Source: an uncultured Pelagibacteraceae bacterium
GTDB taxonomy: Bacteria; Pseudomonadota; Alphaproteobacteria; Pelagibacterales; Pelagibacteraceae
Length of the DNA stretch: 38,162 nt
Assembly (NCBI GenBank): GCA_902595795.1
Contig: CACJRK010000011.1
Coordinates: forward strand, 1 to 38,162
Reading direction: 5' to 3'
Position numbers and translations under genes: made by a program. Under the pieces are notes generated by a model. That model had not been told where the DNA came from. It saw only the letters and a list, made by a program, of their open reading frames with translations, and searched no databases. Below, in pieces: positions 9,524 through 18,934 of this stretch. How positions within the stretch are numbered: the first letter of the stretch is position 1; the number at the start of each line of letters is the position of its first letter.

Positions 9524-9561
9524 ACTATTTTAATATTTATTATTTAAAATTTTACAATGTA

Positions 9562-10941
9562 TTAAGATGCCGCTCTGTTTGCATTTTTTGAATAAGAGCT
9601 ATTCTTTTTAATCTCGTCTGATATTAAAAATGCCAATTCTAAAGCTTGATTTCCATTAAGTCTTGGATCACAGTGCGTATGGTATCTGGAAGATAAATCT
9701 TTTTCAGATATTTTTTGAGCACCTCCTATACACTCAGTTACATCTTGACCAGTCAATTCGATGTGTAAACCTCCCGCATAACTTCCTTCACTTTGGTGGC
9801 ATGCAAAAACTTCTTTTACTTCTTTTAAAACACTGTTGAATGGTCTTGTTTTAAATCCTGTCGCAGCTTTAATTGTGTTTCCATGACAAGGATCGCAAGA
9901 CCAAATCACATTTAATCCCTCTTTTTTTATAGCTCTAATTAATTTTGGTAAAAATTTTGAAACATTATCTGCTCCAAATCTAGAAATTAAAGTAATTTTG
10001 CCTTTTTCATTTTTTGGATTAATACGATTACAAAGATTAATTAAATCATCAGCTTTTAAAGTTGGTCCACATTTAATTCCTATTGGATTTTCAATTCCTC
10101 TGCAAAATTCAACATGACCACCATCTAGCTGTCTTGTTCTATCTCCAATCCAAACAAAATGAGCTGATGTATCGTGATTCTCGCCAGTAGTAGAGTCTGT
10201 TCTTGTCATAGACTCCTCAAAAGGTAGTAGCAAAGCTTCGTGTGATGTCCAAAAATTTACTGTATACAACCTATTGTTAAAATCTGAGGTAATTCCACAA
10301 GCTCTCATAAAAGCTATAGCATCAGCAATTTTATCTTCAAGATCTTTAAATTTTTTATCTTGTGGGCTTCTTTTAATATAATCTAAATTCCATAAATGGA
10401 CTTTATTTAAATCTGCAAAACCTCCTTTCGAGAAAGCTCTAATAAGATTAAGGGTTGCAGCTGATTGCGAATAAGCTTTAAACAATCTTTTAGGATCTGG
10501 AACTCTTGCTTTTTCACTAAATTCCATTGCATTTATGTTGTCACCTAAGTAACTTGGTAATTCTACACCATCTTTGATTTCTGATGGAGAACTTCTAGGT
10601 TTTGAAAATTGCCCAGCTATTCTTCCAACTTTTACCACTGGTAATGATGCTGAATAAGTCAAAACCAATGACATTTGCAACATTAATTTAAATGTATCTC
10701 TTATATTATCTGGATGAAATTCTGCAAAACTCTCGGCACAATCACCACCTTGAAGTAAAAATGCTTTGCCATCTACAACATCAGCTAACTGACTTTTAAG
10801 GTGTCTTGTTTCTCCAGCAAACACTAACGGAGGAAATGTTCCTATCTTATCCAAAACTTTATCCAGTTCTTTTTTATCTGGATATTCTGGAATATGTTTT
10901 ACTGGATACTTTCTCCAACTATTTTTTTTCCAACTTTTCAT
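9562..10941 (-). CDS. 3-deoxy-7-phosphoheptulonate (DAHP) synthase, class II
   Basis: The first enzyme of the shikimate pathway, condensing PEP and erythrose 4-phosphate. It is the plant-like class II form. Motifs are FAGETRHLKSQLADV, FLLQGGDCAESFAEF, VGRIAGQFSKPRSSP, HFVWIGDRTRQLDGGHVEF, GIKCGPT, WSCDPCHGN and GGLHIELTGQDVTEC. The ATG at 10941 has AGG 6 nt upstream. A TTG at 10947 would add two residues but leave no spacing. It lies between glmS and nadE in the minus-strand run. Confidence 0.95.
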   Translation of the reverse strand: MKSWKKNSWRKYPVKHIPEYPDKKELDKVLDKIGTFPPLVFAGETRHLKSQLADVVDGKAFLLQGGDCAESFAEFHPDNIRDTFKLMLQMSLVLTYSASLPVVKVGRIAGQFSKPRSSPSEIKDGVELPSYLGDNINAMEFSEKARVPDPKRLFKAYSQSAATLNLIRAFSKGGFADLNKVHLWNLDYIKRSPQDKKFKDLEDKIADAIAFMRACGITSDFNNRLYTVNFWTSHEALLLPFEESMTRTDSTTGENHDTSAHFVWIGDRTRQLDGGHVEFCRGIENPIGIKCGPTLKADDLINLCNRINPKNEKGKITLISRFGADNVSKFLPKLIRAIKKEGLNVIWSCDPCHGNTIKAATGFKTRPFNSVLKEVKEVFACHQSEGSYAGGLHIELTGQDVTECIGGAQKISEKDLSSRYHTHCDPRLNGNQALELAFLISDEIKKNSSYSKNANRAAS

Positions 10942-10976
10942 ATTCAACCTGTAAGTGTTCTAACAGAGTTTACAGT

Positions 10977-12797
10977 TTATTCAACAGTGACAGATTTAGC
11001 TAAATTTCTAGGCTTATCAATGTCATAACCTTTTTTTAAAGCAGAATAATAAGCTAATTTTTGAAGTGGAATAGTCAAAAGGAATGGAAGTAAGTCATTA
11101 TTTGTATTCTCGACTTCAATAGTTTCCCAAATATTTTCAGAAACAACTTCATCTTTACTTTTATTTGTTATTAATAATACCTTTGCTCCTCTTGCAATAA
11201 CTTCCTGCATATTTGAAATTGTTTTTTTATAATAACTATCTCTTGGCGCTAAAACTACAACAGGCATTCCCTCTTCAATTAAAGCTAAGGGTCCATGTTT
11301 CATTTCACCTGCTGGATATCCCTCAGCATGAACATAAGAAAGTTCTTTAAGTTTTAATGCACCCTCTAAAGCTATCGGATATGAATAACCTCTTCCTAAA
11401 AACATTGAACCTTTTGCTTCATTAAATGTTGAGGATATTGCCTGAATATTATTATCATGTAATAGAGTTTTTTCTATTAATCCTGGTAAATCTTTTAAGT
11501 CTTTAATTTTTTCTTGATATTCTTTTTTTTCAATTTCATTTCTCATTGATCCAAGTTTTAAAGCCAAAATATACAGAACAAGTATTTGACCGAGAAATGC
11601 TTTTGTTGATGCAACTCCAATTTCAGGTCCACAATGAATTGGCAATACAAAATTAGTGTCCCTCGCTATTGAGCTTTCAATTACGTTAACAACAGCACAT
11701 GTTTTCATATTTTGTTTGTTACATAGATCTAGAGCCGCATAAGTATCTGCTGTTTCTCCAGATTGTGAAACAAAGATATATAAGTTATCATTTTTAAATC
11801 TATTTTTTCTATATCTAAACTCTGAGGCTATATCTATACTTACATCTAAGGTTGTTAATTCTTCAAACCAATATTTTGCCATTAAGCATGAATGATATGC
11901 GGTTCCACATCCTATTAAAGTTATTGATTGAATCTCTTCAATTTTCCAAGGAAAATTAAAAATATTTATCTCTTTGTTAAAATTATCTATGTATTCTTTT
12001 ATACCTGTTTTAATTGTTGTTGGCTGCTCTTCAATTTCTTTTGCCATAAAATGTTTAAAATCACCTTTATCGTAACTTGTTTCATTTGATGATAATTCTA
12101 ATATTTTTTTATTAACTGTTTTACCTTCTTCATTAAAAAAGAGGACCTGATCTTTTTTAACAATACAAAATTCACCATCATCAAGATATGTGATCTTATT
12201 TGTCATAGATTTTAATGCGTAAGAATCTGATCCAAGATAGTTTTCATTTGGACCATAACCAACAGCCAAAGGTGAACCTCTTCTTGCACCAACAATTAAA
12301 TCAGGCATATCCTTGAATACTATTCCAAGAGCAAAACTCCCATGAAGTTGTTTTAATGTTTTTGTAATAGCCTCTTCTAGTTCTGTAGTTTTTAAATTTT
12401 CTGTTATTAAATGAGCGATTACCTCTGTATCTGTCTGAGATTTAAATTTATGACCTTTATTAATTAAATGTTTTTTTAACATTGTAGAATTTTCAATAAT
12501 TCCATTATGAACAACTGAAACATTGTGAGATGAATGTGGATGAGCATTTACACTATTAGGGATACCATGAGTTGCCCATCTAACATGGCCTATTCCAATA
12601 TTCCCTTTTAAATTTTTTAAATCAAAATTATTTTCTAAATTATCTACTCTACCCTCTGATTTTACTTCATTAATATCTCCATTGAAAAGAGTTGCTATAC
12701 CTGCAGAGTCATAACCTCTATATTCTAATTTTTTTAAAGAGTTAATTATATTTGCTGAAACAGGTTTGTTGCTTGATATTCCAATAATTCCACACAT
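10977..12797 (-). CDS. glmS: Glutamine--fructose-6-phosphate aminotransferase (isomerizing)
   Basis: It makes glucosamine 6-phosphate, the entry to amino-sugar, peptidoglycan and LPS synthesis. The N-terminal Ntn glutaminase begins MCGIIGISS with the catalytic Cys2. It continues with GHVRWATHG, HPHSSHNVSVVHNGIIEN and the SQTDTEV segment. Two SIS sugar-isomerase domains follow (about 280-590: GCGTAYHSCL, SQSGETADT, GRGYSYPIALEGALKLKE, EMKHGPLALIE). The chain ends in DKPRNLAKSVTVE. At 606 residues it is full length. It lies 3 nt downstream of the GlmU-like gene, an unsurprising amino-sugar pairing. No glmS ribozyme was seen. Confidence 0.97.
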   Translation of the reverse strand: MCGIIGISSNKPVSANIINSLKKLEYRGYDSAGIATLFNGDINEVKSEGRVDNLENNFDLKNLKGNIGIGHVRWATHGIPNSVNAHPHSSHNVSVVHNGIIENSTMLKKHLINKGHKFKSQTDTEVIAHLITENLKTTELEEAITKTLKQLHGSFALGIVFKDMPDLIVGARRGSPLAVGYGPNENYLGSDSYALKSMTNKITYLDDGEFCIVKKDQVLFFNEEGKTVNKKILELSSNETSYDKGDFKHFMAKEIEEQPTTIKTGIKEYIDNFNKEINIFNFPWKIEEIQSITLIGCGTAYHSCLMAKYWFEELTTLDVSIDIASEFRYRKNRFKNDNLYIFVSQSGETADTYAALDLCNKQNMKTCAVVNVIESSIARDTNFVLPIHCGPEIGVASTKAFLGQILVLYILALKLGSMRNEIEKKEYQEKIKDLKDLPGLIEKTLLHDNNIQAISSTFNEAKGSMFLGRGYSYPIALEGALKLKELSYVHAEGYPAGEMKHGPLALIEEGMPVVVLAPRDSYYKKTISNMQEVIARGAKVLLITNKSKDEVVSENIWETIEVENTNNDLLPFLLTIPLQKLAYYSALKKGYDIDKPRNLAKSVTVE

Positions 12798-12800
12798 AGA

Positions 12801-13412
12801 TTATTTTTTCTTTCTCTTGTAATTTTTTACTTCAAATTGTGGTGATCTTGTTAAAGCCAAAGACTTAGCTTTAACATTTTTTGTTATAACTGAACCAGCA
12901 CCAACTATACTATTTTTATTTACTGTAACAGGTGCAACAAGTGATGAATTAGATCCTATAAAAACTTTATCCTTAATTTTAGTTTTATTTTTGTTTGCTC
13001 CATCAAAATTACAAGTAATTGTGCCTGCGCCAATATTAACAGACCTTCCAATATTTGTATCACCAACATATGATAAATGATTTACTTTGGATTTTTTTCC
13101 AACAATACTTTTTTTAATTTCAACAAAATTACCAACTTTAGATCCTTCTTTTAAAATTGTTTCAGGTCTTATTCTTGCATAAGGACCGATTTCAACTTTT
13201 TTTTCAATTTGGCAAGATTCAAGATGAGAAAATGACTTTATAATGACATTATTTCCAATTTTTACTTTAGGGCCAATTACAACATAGGGTTCAATTAAAA
13301 CATTTTTACCAATTTTTGTATCATTTGAAAAAAAAACAGTTTCAGGGCCTATCATTTTGACACCTGATTTTATAAATTTACTTCTTAGTTTTTTTTGAGT
13401 TGTATCTTTCAT
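12801..13412 (-). CDS. Stand-alone glucosamine-1-phosphate N-acetyltransferase (GlmU C-terminal half)
   Basis: A 203-residue left-handed beta-helix protein that aligns with only the C-terminal half of GlmU. The acetyltransferase residues are all recognisable: R82, K100 (NFVEIKK), H112 and Y115 (NHLSYVGD), N126 ([11 protein letters not shown]) and K141. It ends LTRSPQ followed by a basic tail, as in GlmU. The N-terminus ([13 protein letters not shown]) corresponds to the linker after the uridylyltransferase domain, so that domain is wholly absent. Only 69 nt separate its start from the divergent gph gene, so there is no room for a frameshifted first half. It probably acetylates GlcN-1-P, with UDP transfer by another protein. 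It sits 3 nt before glmS. Confidence 0.85.
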   Translation of the reverse strand: MKDTTQKKLRSKFIKSGVKMIGPETVFFSNDTKIGKNVLIEPYVVIGPKVKIGNNVIIKSFSHLESCQIEKKVEIGPYARIRPETILKEGSKVGNFVEIKKSIVGKKSKVNHLSYVGDTNIGRSVNIGAGTITCNFDGANKNKTKIKDKVFIGSNSSLVAPVTVNKNSIVGAGSVITKNVKAKSLALTRSPQFEVKNYKRKKK

Positions 13413-13481
13413 TTTGATATTATTTACATTAAGTATATACCTTGATTAATTCACAATTTATTTCTTTAAAATACTTTAATA

Positions 13482-14147
13482 ATGAGACAGAAATTTACAG
13501 TTTTATTTGATTTAGACGGTACCTTAATAGATACAGCGCCAGATTTAATAAATGCACATAATCATGTAATGAAAAAATTTGGTTATCCTACAAAAACTTT
13601 AGGTGAATTAAAAAATGCTGTAGGTAAAGGTGCAAAAGCAATGATGGCAAAAGCTAATGGTCAGTGGAAGTGGTTTGATGAAAAAATTCAAAACAAAATG
13701 ACTGATGAATTTTTATCTTATTATGGAAAAAATATTTTACATGAAAGTAAATTAATCAACGGTGTAAAGGAATTTTTAAATTGGTGTAAAAATAAAAATA
13801 TTTCAATGGCAGTATGTACTAATAAAACTGAACATTTGGCTGTTGATCTTTTAAAAAAAATTGGAATTTATGATTACTTTGAATACGTTGCGGGATACAA
13901 TACTTTTGATTATTGTAAACCAGACCCTAGACATTTGACAACTGTTATTGAAATATTAGAAGGTGATAAAAATAAATCTTTGATGATTGGTGATAGTGAG
14001 ACAGATGCTAATGCTGCAAAAGCTGCTGAAATACCAATAATTTTATTGAAATATGGATATACAGAAAAAAGATCAAATGAGATTTATCATAATCACTTGA
14101 TAAAAGACTTTATAGGTATTGAAAAAATAGTATCTAAATATCTTTAA
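13482..14147 (+). CDS. gph: HAD-family phosphatase, phosphoglycolate phosphatase-like
   Basis: A 221-residue HAD hydrolase of the Gph type. Motif I is FDLDGTLIDTAPD (nucleophile Asp10, acid/base Asp12). The CTNKTE segment is motif II, the Lys before PDPRH is motif III, and MIGDSETDANAAKAA is motif IV. A helical cap lies between motifs I and II. Phosphoglycolate is the likely substrate from family resemblance, but HAD specificity is hard to read. It diverges from the GlmU-like gene and is followed after 53 nt by prpD. Confidence 0.82.
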   Translation: MRQKFTVLFDLDGTLIDTAPDLINAHNHVMKKFGYPTKTLGELKNAVGKGAKAMMAKANGQWKWFDEKIQNKMTDEFLSYYGKNILHESKLINGVKEFLNWCKNKNISMAVCTNKTEHLAVDLLKKIGIYDYFEYVAGYNTFDYCKPDPRHLTTVIEILEGDKNKSLMIGDSETDANAAKAAEIPIILLKYGYTEKRSNEIYHNHLIKDFIGIEKIVSKYL

Positions 14148-14190
14148 TATTGATTAATTTAATTTAACTATTAAAACAAAATCACAAATT

Positions 14191-14203
14191 AGGAGCAATT
14201 TTG
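14191..14203 (+). promoter_or_regulatory. Ribosome binding site deciding the TTG start of prpD
   Basis: AGGAG at 14191-14195 stands 5 nt before a TTG at 14201. No in-frame ATG occurs near it, and the translated N-terminus ([11 protein letters not shown]) fits the PrpD family. A strong Shine-Dalgarno is rare in this window, so it probably compensates for the weak start codon. Confidence 0.75.
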
Positions 14204-15703
14204 TTATTACATACAATTAAAGTATATCCGTCAAAAATAAATCTTCCAAAGAAGAAACAGCTTGCTTGGAAAATTGCAGAAATAGCTAGCGACAACGCTA
14301 AATTAAATAAAGACGCTATTGAAATGGTTATTAATAGAATAATTGATAATGCATCAGTAGCAATTGCTTCGTTAAATAGAAAGCCTGTAATATCATCAAG
14401 AGAAATGGCTTTAAAACACAGTAGAAAAAAAGGTGCAACGCTATTTGGTGTCAACTCAAAATTAAACTTTGATTGCGAATGGGCTGCATGGTCTAATGGA
14501 ACTGCTGTTAGAGAATTAGATTTTCATGATACTTTTTTAGCCGCAGATTATAGTCATCCAGGTGATAATATCCCTCCTCTTATAAGTGTAGCGCAACAAA
14601 ATAAAAAAAGTGGATTAGATTTGTTGAGAGGAATTATTACTGCATATGAAGTTCAAGTTAATCTAGTCAAAGGTATTTGTTTGCATAAACATAAAGTTGA
14701 TCACATTGCTCATTTAGGGCCTAGTGTAGCTGCAGGATTAGGAACAATGTTAAAATTAAATACTGAAACTATATATCAAGCCGTTCAACAAGCTCTACAC
14801 ACAACAATATCTACAAGACAATCTAGAAAAGGAGAAATTTCAAGTTGGAAAGCTTATGCACCAGCTCACGCAGGTAAGCTTGCAATTGAAGCTGTGGATA
14901 GAGCTATGAGAGGTGAAGGTGCACCCAGCCCAATATATGAGGGCGAAGATAGTGTAATAGCAAGAATATTGGGTGGAAAAAATGCTAAGTACAAAGTTCC
15001 ATTACCAAAAAAAGGTGAGAGTAAAAAAGCTATTTTAGAAACATATACAAAAGAGTATTCCGCTGAATATCAATCTCAAGCATTAATAGATTTAGCCAAA
15101 AAGCTAAAAGCTAAAATCACTAATTTAAATCTTATTAAAAAGATTGATATTTTTACAAGTCATCACACTCATTATGTAATTGGAACAGGTGCTAATGACC
15201 CACAAAAAATGGACCCTAATGCTAGCAGAGAAACACTAGATCATTCTATCATGTATATATTTGCTGTAGCTTTAGAAGATGGAAATTGGCATCATATTAA
15301 ATCTTATACAAAAGCTAGAGCTAAAAGAAAAAGTACAATCAAAATTTGGAGATCAATAAAAACATATGAAGATAAAAAGTGGACAAAAAAATATCACGAC
15401 CCAAATCCAAAAAATAAGTCTTTTGGAGCTAAAGTTGTTGTAATGCTTAAGAACGGAAAAAAAATCACAGAAGAATTAGATAGAGCTGATGCACATCCAT
15501 ATGGAGCAAGACCATTTAAGAGACAAAATTATATAAATAAATTTTTAACTTTGACTGAAAGTATTTTGGATAAAAAAGAAAGCAATCGTTTTTTAAAAAC
15601 AGTACAAAATTTAAGAAATTTAAAATCTGGTCAACTGCATAAATTGAATATCGAAGTAAGAAAAAGCAAATTAAAACAAAATAATAAAAAAGGAATTTTT
15701 TAA
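14201..15703 (+). CDS. prpD: 2-methylcitrate dehydratase, MmgE/PrpD family
   Basis: It dehydrates 2-methylcitrate to 2-methyl-cis-aconitate in propionyl-CoA oxidation. The 500-residue chain has the MmgE/PrpD layout. It shows [23 protein letters not shown] near residue 110, [42 protein letters not shown] and [15 protein letters not shown]. The C-terminal region carries [21 protein letters not shown] and [11 protein letters not shown]. The start is a TTG with a good ribosome site. The stop overlaps the prpB start (TAATG), forming a tight prpDBC cluster. No prpE, prpR or prpF is in the window. Confidence 0.93.
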   Translation: MLLHTIKVYPSKINLPKKKQLAWKIAEIASDNAKLNKDAIEMVINRIIDNASVAIASLNRKPVISSREMALKHSRKKGATLFGVNSKLNFDCEWAAWSNGTAVRELDFHDTFLAADYSHPGDNIPPLISVAQQNKKSGLDLLRGIITAYEVQVNLVKGICLHKHKVDHIAHLGPSVAAGLGTMLKLNTETIYQAVQQALHTTISTRQSRKGEISSWKAYAPAHAGKLAIEAVDRAMRGEGAPSPIYEGEDSVIARILGGKNAKYKVPLPKKGESKKAILETYTKEYSAEYQSQALIDLAKKLKAKITNLNLIKKIDIFTSHHTHYVIGTGANDPQKMDPNASRETLDHSIMYIFAVALEDGNWHHIKSYTKARAKRKSTIKIWRSIKTYEDKKWTKKYHDPNPKNKSFGAKVVVMLKNGKKITEELDRADAHPYGARPFKRQNYINKFLTLTESILDKKESNRFLKTVQNLRNLKSGQLHKLNIEVRKSKLKQNNKKGIF

Positions 15704-16599
15704 TGCACTTTGTAGAAAAAGAGCCAAGTCAAAAGAGGTTAGATTTTAATCAAAAATTAAAATCAAATAAAATATTGAGAGTTCCAGGTGCATACAATCC
15801 ACTAACAGCTAAATTAATAGAAGAAATTGGATATGATGCAGTTTACGTTTCTGGTGGGGTAATGGCTAATGACCTTGGTTTTCCTGATATTGGTTTAACA
15901 ACACTGCAGGATGTTAGCACAAGATCATATTTAATTTCTAGAGTTACTAATCTTCCAACAATAGTTGATATAGATACAGGATTTAAATCTTGTAAAGAAA
16001 CTATAGAAACATTTGAGGAATTTGGAATAACAGGAGTTCATATAGAGGATCAAATTGAGAGAAAAAGATGTGGGCATCTTGAAAATAAAGAACTTATTTC
16101 AACAAATGACATGGTTAAAAAAATTAAAGAATGTGTTGGTGCAAAAAAAGATCAAAATTTTAAAATAATTGCACGTTCAGATGCTAAAAGTGTTGAGGGT
16201 ATTGATAAAATGATTGAAAGATGCAAAGCCTACATTGATGCAGGTGCTGAAATTATATTTCCAGAAGCTCTTCAAGATGAAAAAGATTTTGAAAAAGTCC
16301 GTAAGGAATTATCCGGTTATTTATTAGCTAATATGACTGAATTTGGTAAATCAAAATTATTTAACTACAAAGAATTAGAAAATCTTGGATATAATATTGT
16401 GATTTATCCAGTAACTACGCAAAGACTAGCTATGAAGAATGTGGAAGATGGTTTAAGAGACATTTATGCAAATGGACACCAAAACAATATTATTGATAAA
16501 ATGCAAACTAGAAAAAGACTTTATGAATTAGTCGATTACGAAAAATATAATTCATTAGATGAAAAAATTTATAATTTTAGTACGGAAGGACATGAATAA
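15703..16599 (+). CDS. prpB: 2-methylisocitrate lyase
   Basis: It cleaves 2-methylisocitrate to pyruvate and succinate. The 298-residue chain belongs to the isocitrate lyase/PEP mutase superfamily. Signatures are RVPGAYNPLTAKLIE, VYVSGGVMAND, the metal-binding VDIDTGF (D89, D91), GVHIEDQ and the lyase catalytic loop KRCGH (121-125, Cys123). The length and PrpB-like C-terminus favour methylisocitrate lyase over isocitrate lyase (over 400 residues). Start and stop are fused to prpD and prpC by TAATG junctions. Confidence 0.94.
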   Translation: MHFVEKEPSQKRLDFNQKLKSNKILRVPGAYNPLTAKLIEEIGYDAVYVSGGVMANDLGFPDIGLTTLQDVSTRSYLISRVTNLPTIVDIDTGFKSCKETIETFEEFGITGVHIEDQIERKRCGHLENKELISTNDMVKKIKECVGAKKDQNFKIIARSDAKSVEGIDKMIERCKAYIDAGAEIIFPEALQDEKDFEKVRKELSGYLLANMTEFGKSKLFNYKELENLGYNIVIYPVTTQRLAMKNVEDGLRDIYANGHQNNIIDKMQTRKRLYELVDYEKYNSLDEKIYNFSTEGHE

Positions 16600-17723
16600 T
16601 GAGCGATGATATTAAAAAAGGCTTACTAGGAATAGTTGTAGATGAAACTGAAGTTTCAAAAGTAATGCCAGAAATAAATTCTCTTACTTATAGAGGATAT
16701 GCTGCTCAAGATTTATGTGAATATTGTAGGTTTGAAGAGGTTGCCTATTTAATATTAAATAAAGATCTTCCTAATTCAATAGAACTTAAAAATTTTGAAA
16801 AAGAAGAAAAAAACAATAGAGAACTTACAAAAAATTTATATGAAATTATAAAACATATGCCAAAAAAATCACATCCAATGGATGTAGCAAGAACTGCTGT
16901 AAGTGTAATGGGATTAGAAGATAAAGAAACTACAGATTCTTCTACTGAGGCAAATATGAGAAAAGCATTAAGAATTTTTTCAAAAACTCCAACTGCATTG
17001 GCTGCTTTTTATAGAATAAGAAAAGGAAAGAAAATTATTAAACCAAAGAAAAATTTAACCTTTGCTGAAAACTTTTTTTATATGTGTTTTGGTAAAGTAC
17101 CTCATAAAGAAATCGTTAAAGCTTTTGATGTATCGTTAATTTTATATGCCGAACACAGTTTTAATGTTTCAACTTTTACAGCTAGAACCATAACTAGTAG
17201 CTTATCTGATATACACGGTGCAATTACTGGTGCTATTGCTAGTTTAAAAGGTCCTCTTCATGGTGGTGCTAATGAAGAAGTGATGCATATGATGAATAAA
17301 ATTAAAAAGCCAGAAAATGCATTAAAATGGATTAACAATGCACTTAAAAATAAAGATTTAGTCATGGGATTTGGACATAGGGTTTATAAATCAGGAGACT
17401 CGAGAGTTCCAACTATGAGGAAATACTTTGGTAAAGTTGCTAAACTTAAAAAAGATAAAAAATTTGAAAAAATCTATGACATCGTTGAAAAAGTAATGAT
17501 CAAGAGGAAAAATATACACCCTAACGTAGATTATCCAACTGGCCCCACTTATCATCTTATGGGTTTTGATACGGATTTTTTTACTCCAATATTTGTAATT
17601 TCAAGAATTACTGGTTGGTCTGCTCACATAATGGAGCAGCATGCTGCCAACAAGCTAATTAGACCATTAGCAAGCTACAAAGGTAGTAAACATCGAAAAG
17701 TTGTTCAACTTAATCAAAGATAA
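16599..17723 (+). CDS. prpC: 2-methylcitrate synthase (citrate synthase family)
   Basis: It condenses propionyl-CoA with oxaloacetate. The 374-residue chain has the citrate-synthase residues H221 (GPLHGGANEEVM), H260 (MGFGHRVYKSGDSR) and D311 (NVDYPTGPTYHLMG). The short N-terminus without a regulatory domain (KGLLGIVVDETEVS) is the PrpC/archaeal-like type. The assignment to methylcitrate rather than citrate rests partly on its place in prpDBC. Its stop is 1 nt from the stop of the small lipoprotein gene on the other strand. Confidence 0.93.
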   Translation: MSDDIKKGLLGIVVDETEVSKVMPEINSLTYRGYAAQDLCEYCRFEEVAYLILNKDLPNSIELKNFEKEEKNNRELTKNLYEIIKHMPKKSHPMDVARTAVSVMGLEDKETTDSSTEANMRKALRIFSKTPTALAAFYRIRKGKKIIKPKKNLTFAENFFYMCFGKVPHKEIVKAFDVSLILYAEHSFNVSTFTARTITSSLSDIHGAITGAIASLKGPLHGGANEEVMHMMNKIKKPENALKWINNALKNKDLVMGFGHRVYKSGDSRVPTMRKYFGKVAKLKKDKKFEKIYDIVEKVMIKRKNIHPNVDYPTGPTYHLMGFDTDFFTPIFVISRITGWSAHIMEQHAANKLIRPLASYKGSKHRKVVQLNQR

Positions 17724-17724
17724 C

Positions 17725-17898
17725 TTAATCTAAGTCTAAATCTCCACACGTAGTTTTAGTAAAAACACATGTTGAATAGTGATATGTTGTTTTAACATCT
17801 TTAACAACTCCAAGAGCTGTACCTTCTATTGTTCCCGTAACAGTATTGCATGACGTAATAAATAAATAAAAAAAAATAATTAGATATTTTTTATACAT
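17725..17898 (-). CDS. Small predicted lipoprotein (57 aa), unknown function
   Basis: This short frame on the minus strand begins MYKKYLIIFFYLFITSC. That is a lysine n-region, a hydrophobic core and a lipobox ITSC with Cys17 as the lipidation site. The mature part is about 41 residues: CNTVTGTIEGTALGVVKDV, then two more cysteines (C44 and C51) and an acidic end (GDLDLD). It starts 7 nt after the nrdB stop and may be read with nrdAB. It ends 1 nt from the prpC stop and so fills the gap exactly. The CNTVTG start recalls entericidin-like and other very short alphaproteobacterial lipoproteins, but only loosely. A role at the outer membrane is inferred from the lipobox alone. Confidence 0.72.
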   Translation of the reverse strand: MYKKYLIIFFYLFITSCNTVTGTIEGTALGVVKDVKTTYHYSTCVFTKTTCGDLDLD

Positions 17899-17905
17899 TT
17901 TTCAT

Positions 17906-18934
17906 TTAGCTAAATGCTTCTGCCCAAGTTCCTTGGGTTGATGCTTTAGAATATTCTGTTGCACGACCCTCAAAGAAATTCATATGCTCAACTGCGTTAA
18001 GCATTGTGTCTAACCATGTCAAAGGATTTTTTTCAATATCATAAATAGGTTCTAAACCTAATTGTACTAGTCTTCGATTACCAATAAATCTAATATAATC
18101 TTTAACTTCTTGAGCTGTCAAACCTTCCATTGGGCCCATTTCAAAAGCTAGATCAATAAAAGCATCTTCATGTTCAATAATAGTTCTACAAGCTTCATAA
18201 AGTTCTTTTTTTAATTTTGGTGTCCAGATTTCAGGATTTTCATTTATGAATTCTTTAAAAATTCTAATCATAGAATTACAATGAAGAGTTTCATCTCTAA
18301 CAGACCAAGTAACTATTTGGCCCATGCCTTTCATTTTATTATGTCTTGGAAAATTTAATAAGATTGCAAAACTTGCAAATAATTGTAAACCTTCTGTAAA
18401 TGCACTAAAAACAGCTACTGTTTTCGCAATATCTTCCTTTGAATTTACATTAAAATCTTGCATGTAATCATATTTGTCTTTCATTTCTTTATATTTCATA
18501 AAAGCTGAATACTCTGACTCGGGCATACCTATCGTATCTAATAAATGAGAGTAAGCAGCAACATGAACTGTTTCCATAGCAGCAAATGCAGTCATCATCA
18601 TTAAAACTTCTGTGGGTTTAAATACAGTTGTATAGTGTCTTAAATAACAATTATTAACCTCAACATCTGCTTGGGTAAAAAATCTAAAAATTTGTGTTAA
18701 TAAATTTTTTTCAGGTTGTGAAAGGTTTTTTTGCCAATCTCTTACATCATCTCCAAGAGGAACCTCTTCTGGTAACCAGTGAATTCTTTGTTGTGTTAAC
18801 CATGCATCATAGCACCATGGATATCTAAAAGGTTTGTATACTGGGTTTTCAACTAATAATCCCATTTTCTTTGGTTGTAAGATTTTTTTTTCATTTTGTA
18901 TAATTTCTGAATTTATTTTTTCAGCTACTGACAT
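17906..18934 (-). CDS. nrdB: Class I ribonucleoside-diphosphate reductase, beta (radical) subunit
   Basis: This subunit houses the metal centre and radical that start ribonucleotide reduction. Numbered from the ATG at 18934, the metal ligands are D90, E121 and H124 (ETVH), E181 (TEG), E215 and H218 (RDETLH). The radical tyrosine is present as Y128 at the expected spacing (E plus 7), so it is a Tyr-radical type. The ATG at 18934 is preferred because AGGAG at 18948-18944 lies 9 nt upstream. A GTG at 18943 would touch that site. The gene overlaps the 3' end of nrdA by 10 nt. The chain has 342 residues and no ATP-cone. Confidence 0.96.
   Translation of the reverse strand: MSVAEKINSEIIQNEKKILQPKKMGLLVENPVYKPFRYPWCYDAWLTQQRIHWLPEEVPLGDDVRDWQKNLSQPEKNLLTQIFRFFTQADVEVNNCYLRHYTTVFKPTEVLMMMTAFAAMETVHVAAYSHLLDTIGMPESEYSAFMKYKEMKDKYDYMQDFNVNSKEDIAKTVAVFSAFTEGLQLFASFAILLNFPRHNKMKGMGQIVTWSVRDETLHCNSMIRIFKEFINENPEIWTPKLKKELYEACRTIIEHEDAFIDLAFEMGPMEGLTAQEVKDYIRFIGNRRLVQLGLEPIYDIEKNPLTWLDTMLNAVEHMNFFEGRATEYSKASTQGTWAEAFS

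Noticed and set aside
12801-13481. GlmU as a frameshifted full-length gene
   Set aside because: Only 69 nt lie between its start and the divergent gph gene, with no trace of the uridylyltransferase domain in any frame.
14148-14190. A promoter between gph and prpD (TTGATT at 14150)
   Set aside because: No -10-like element occurs at a suitable distance; TATTAA is only 13 nt away.
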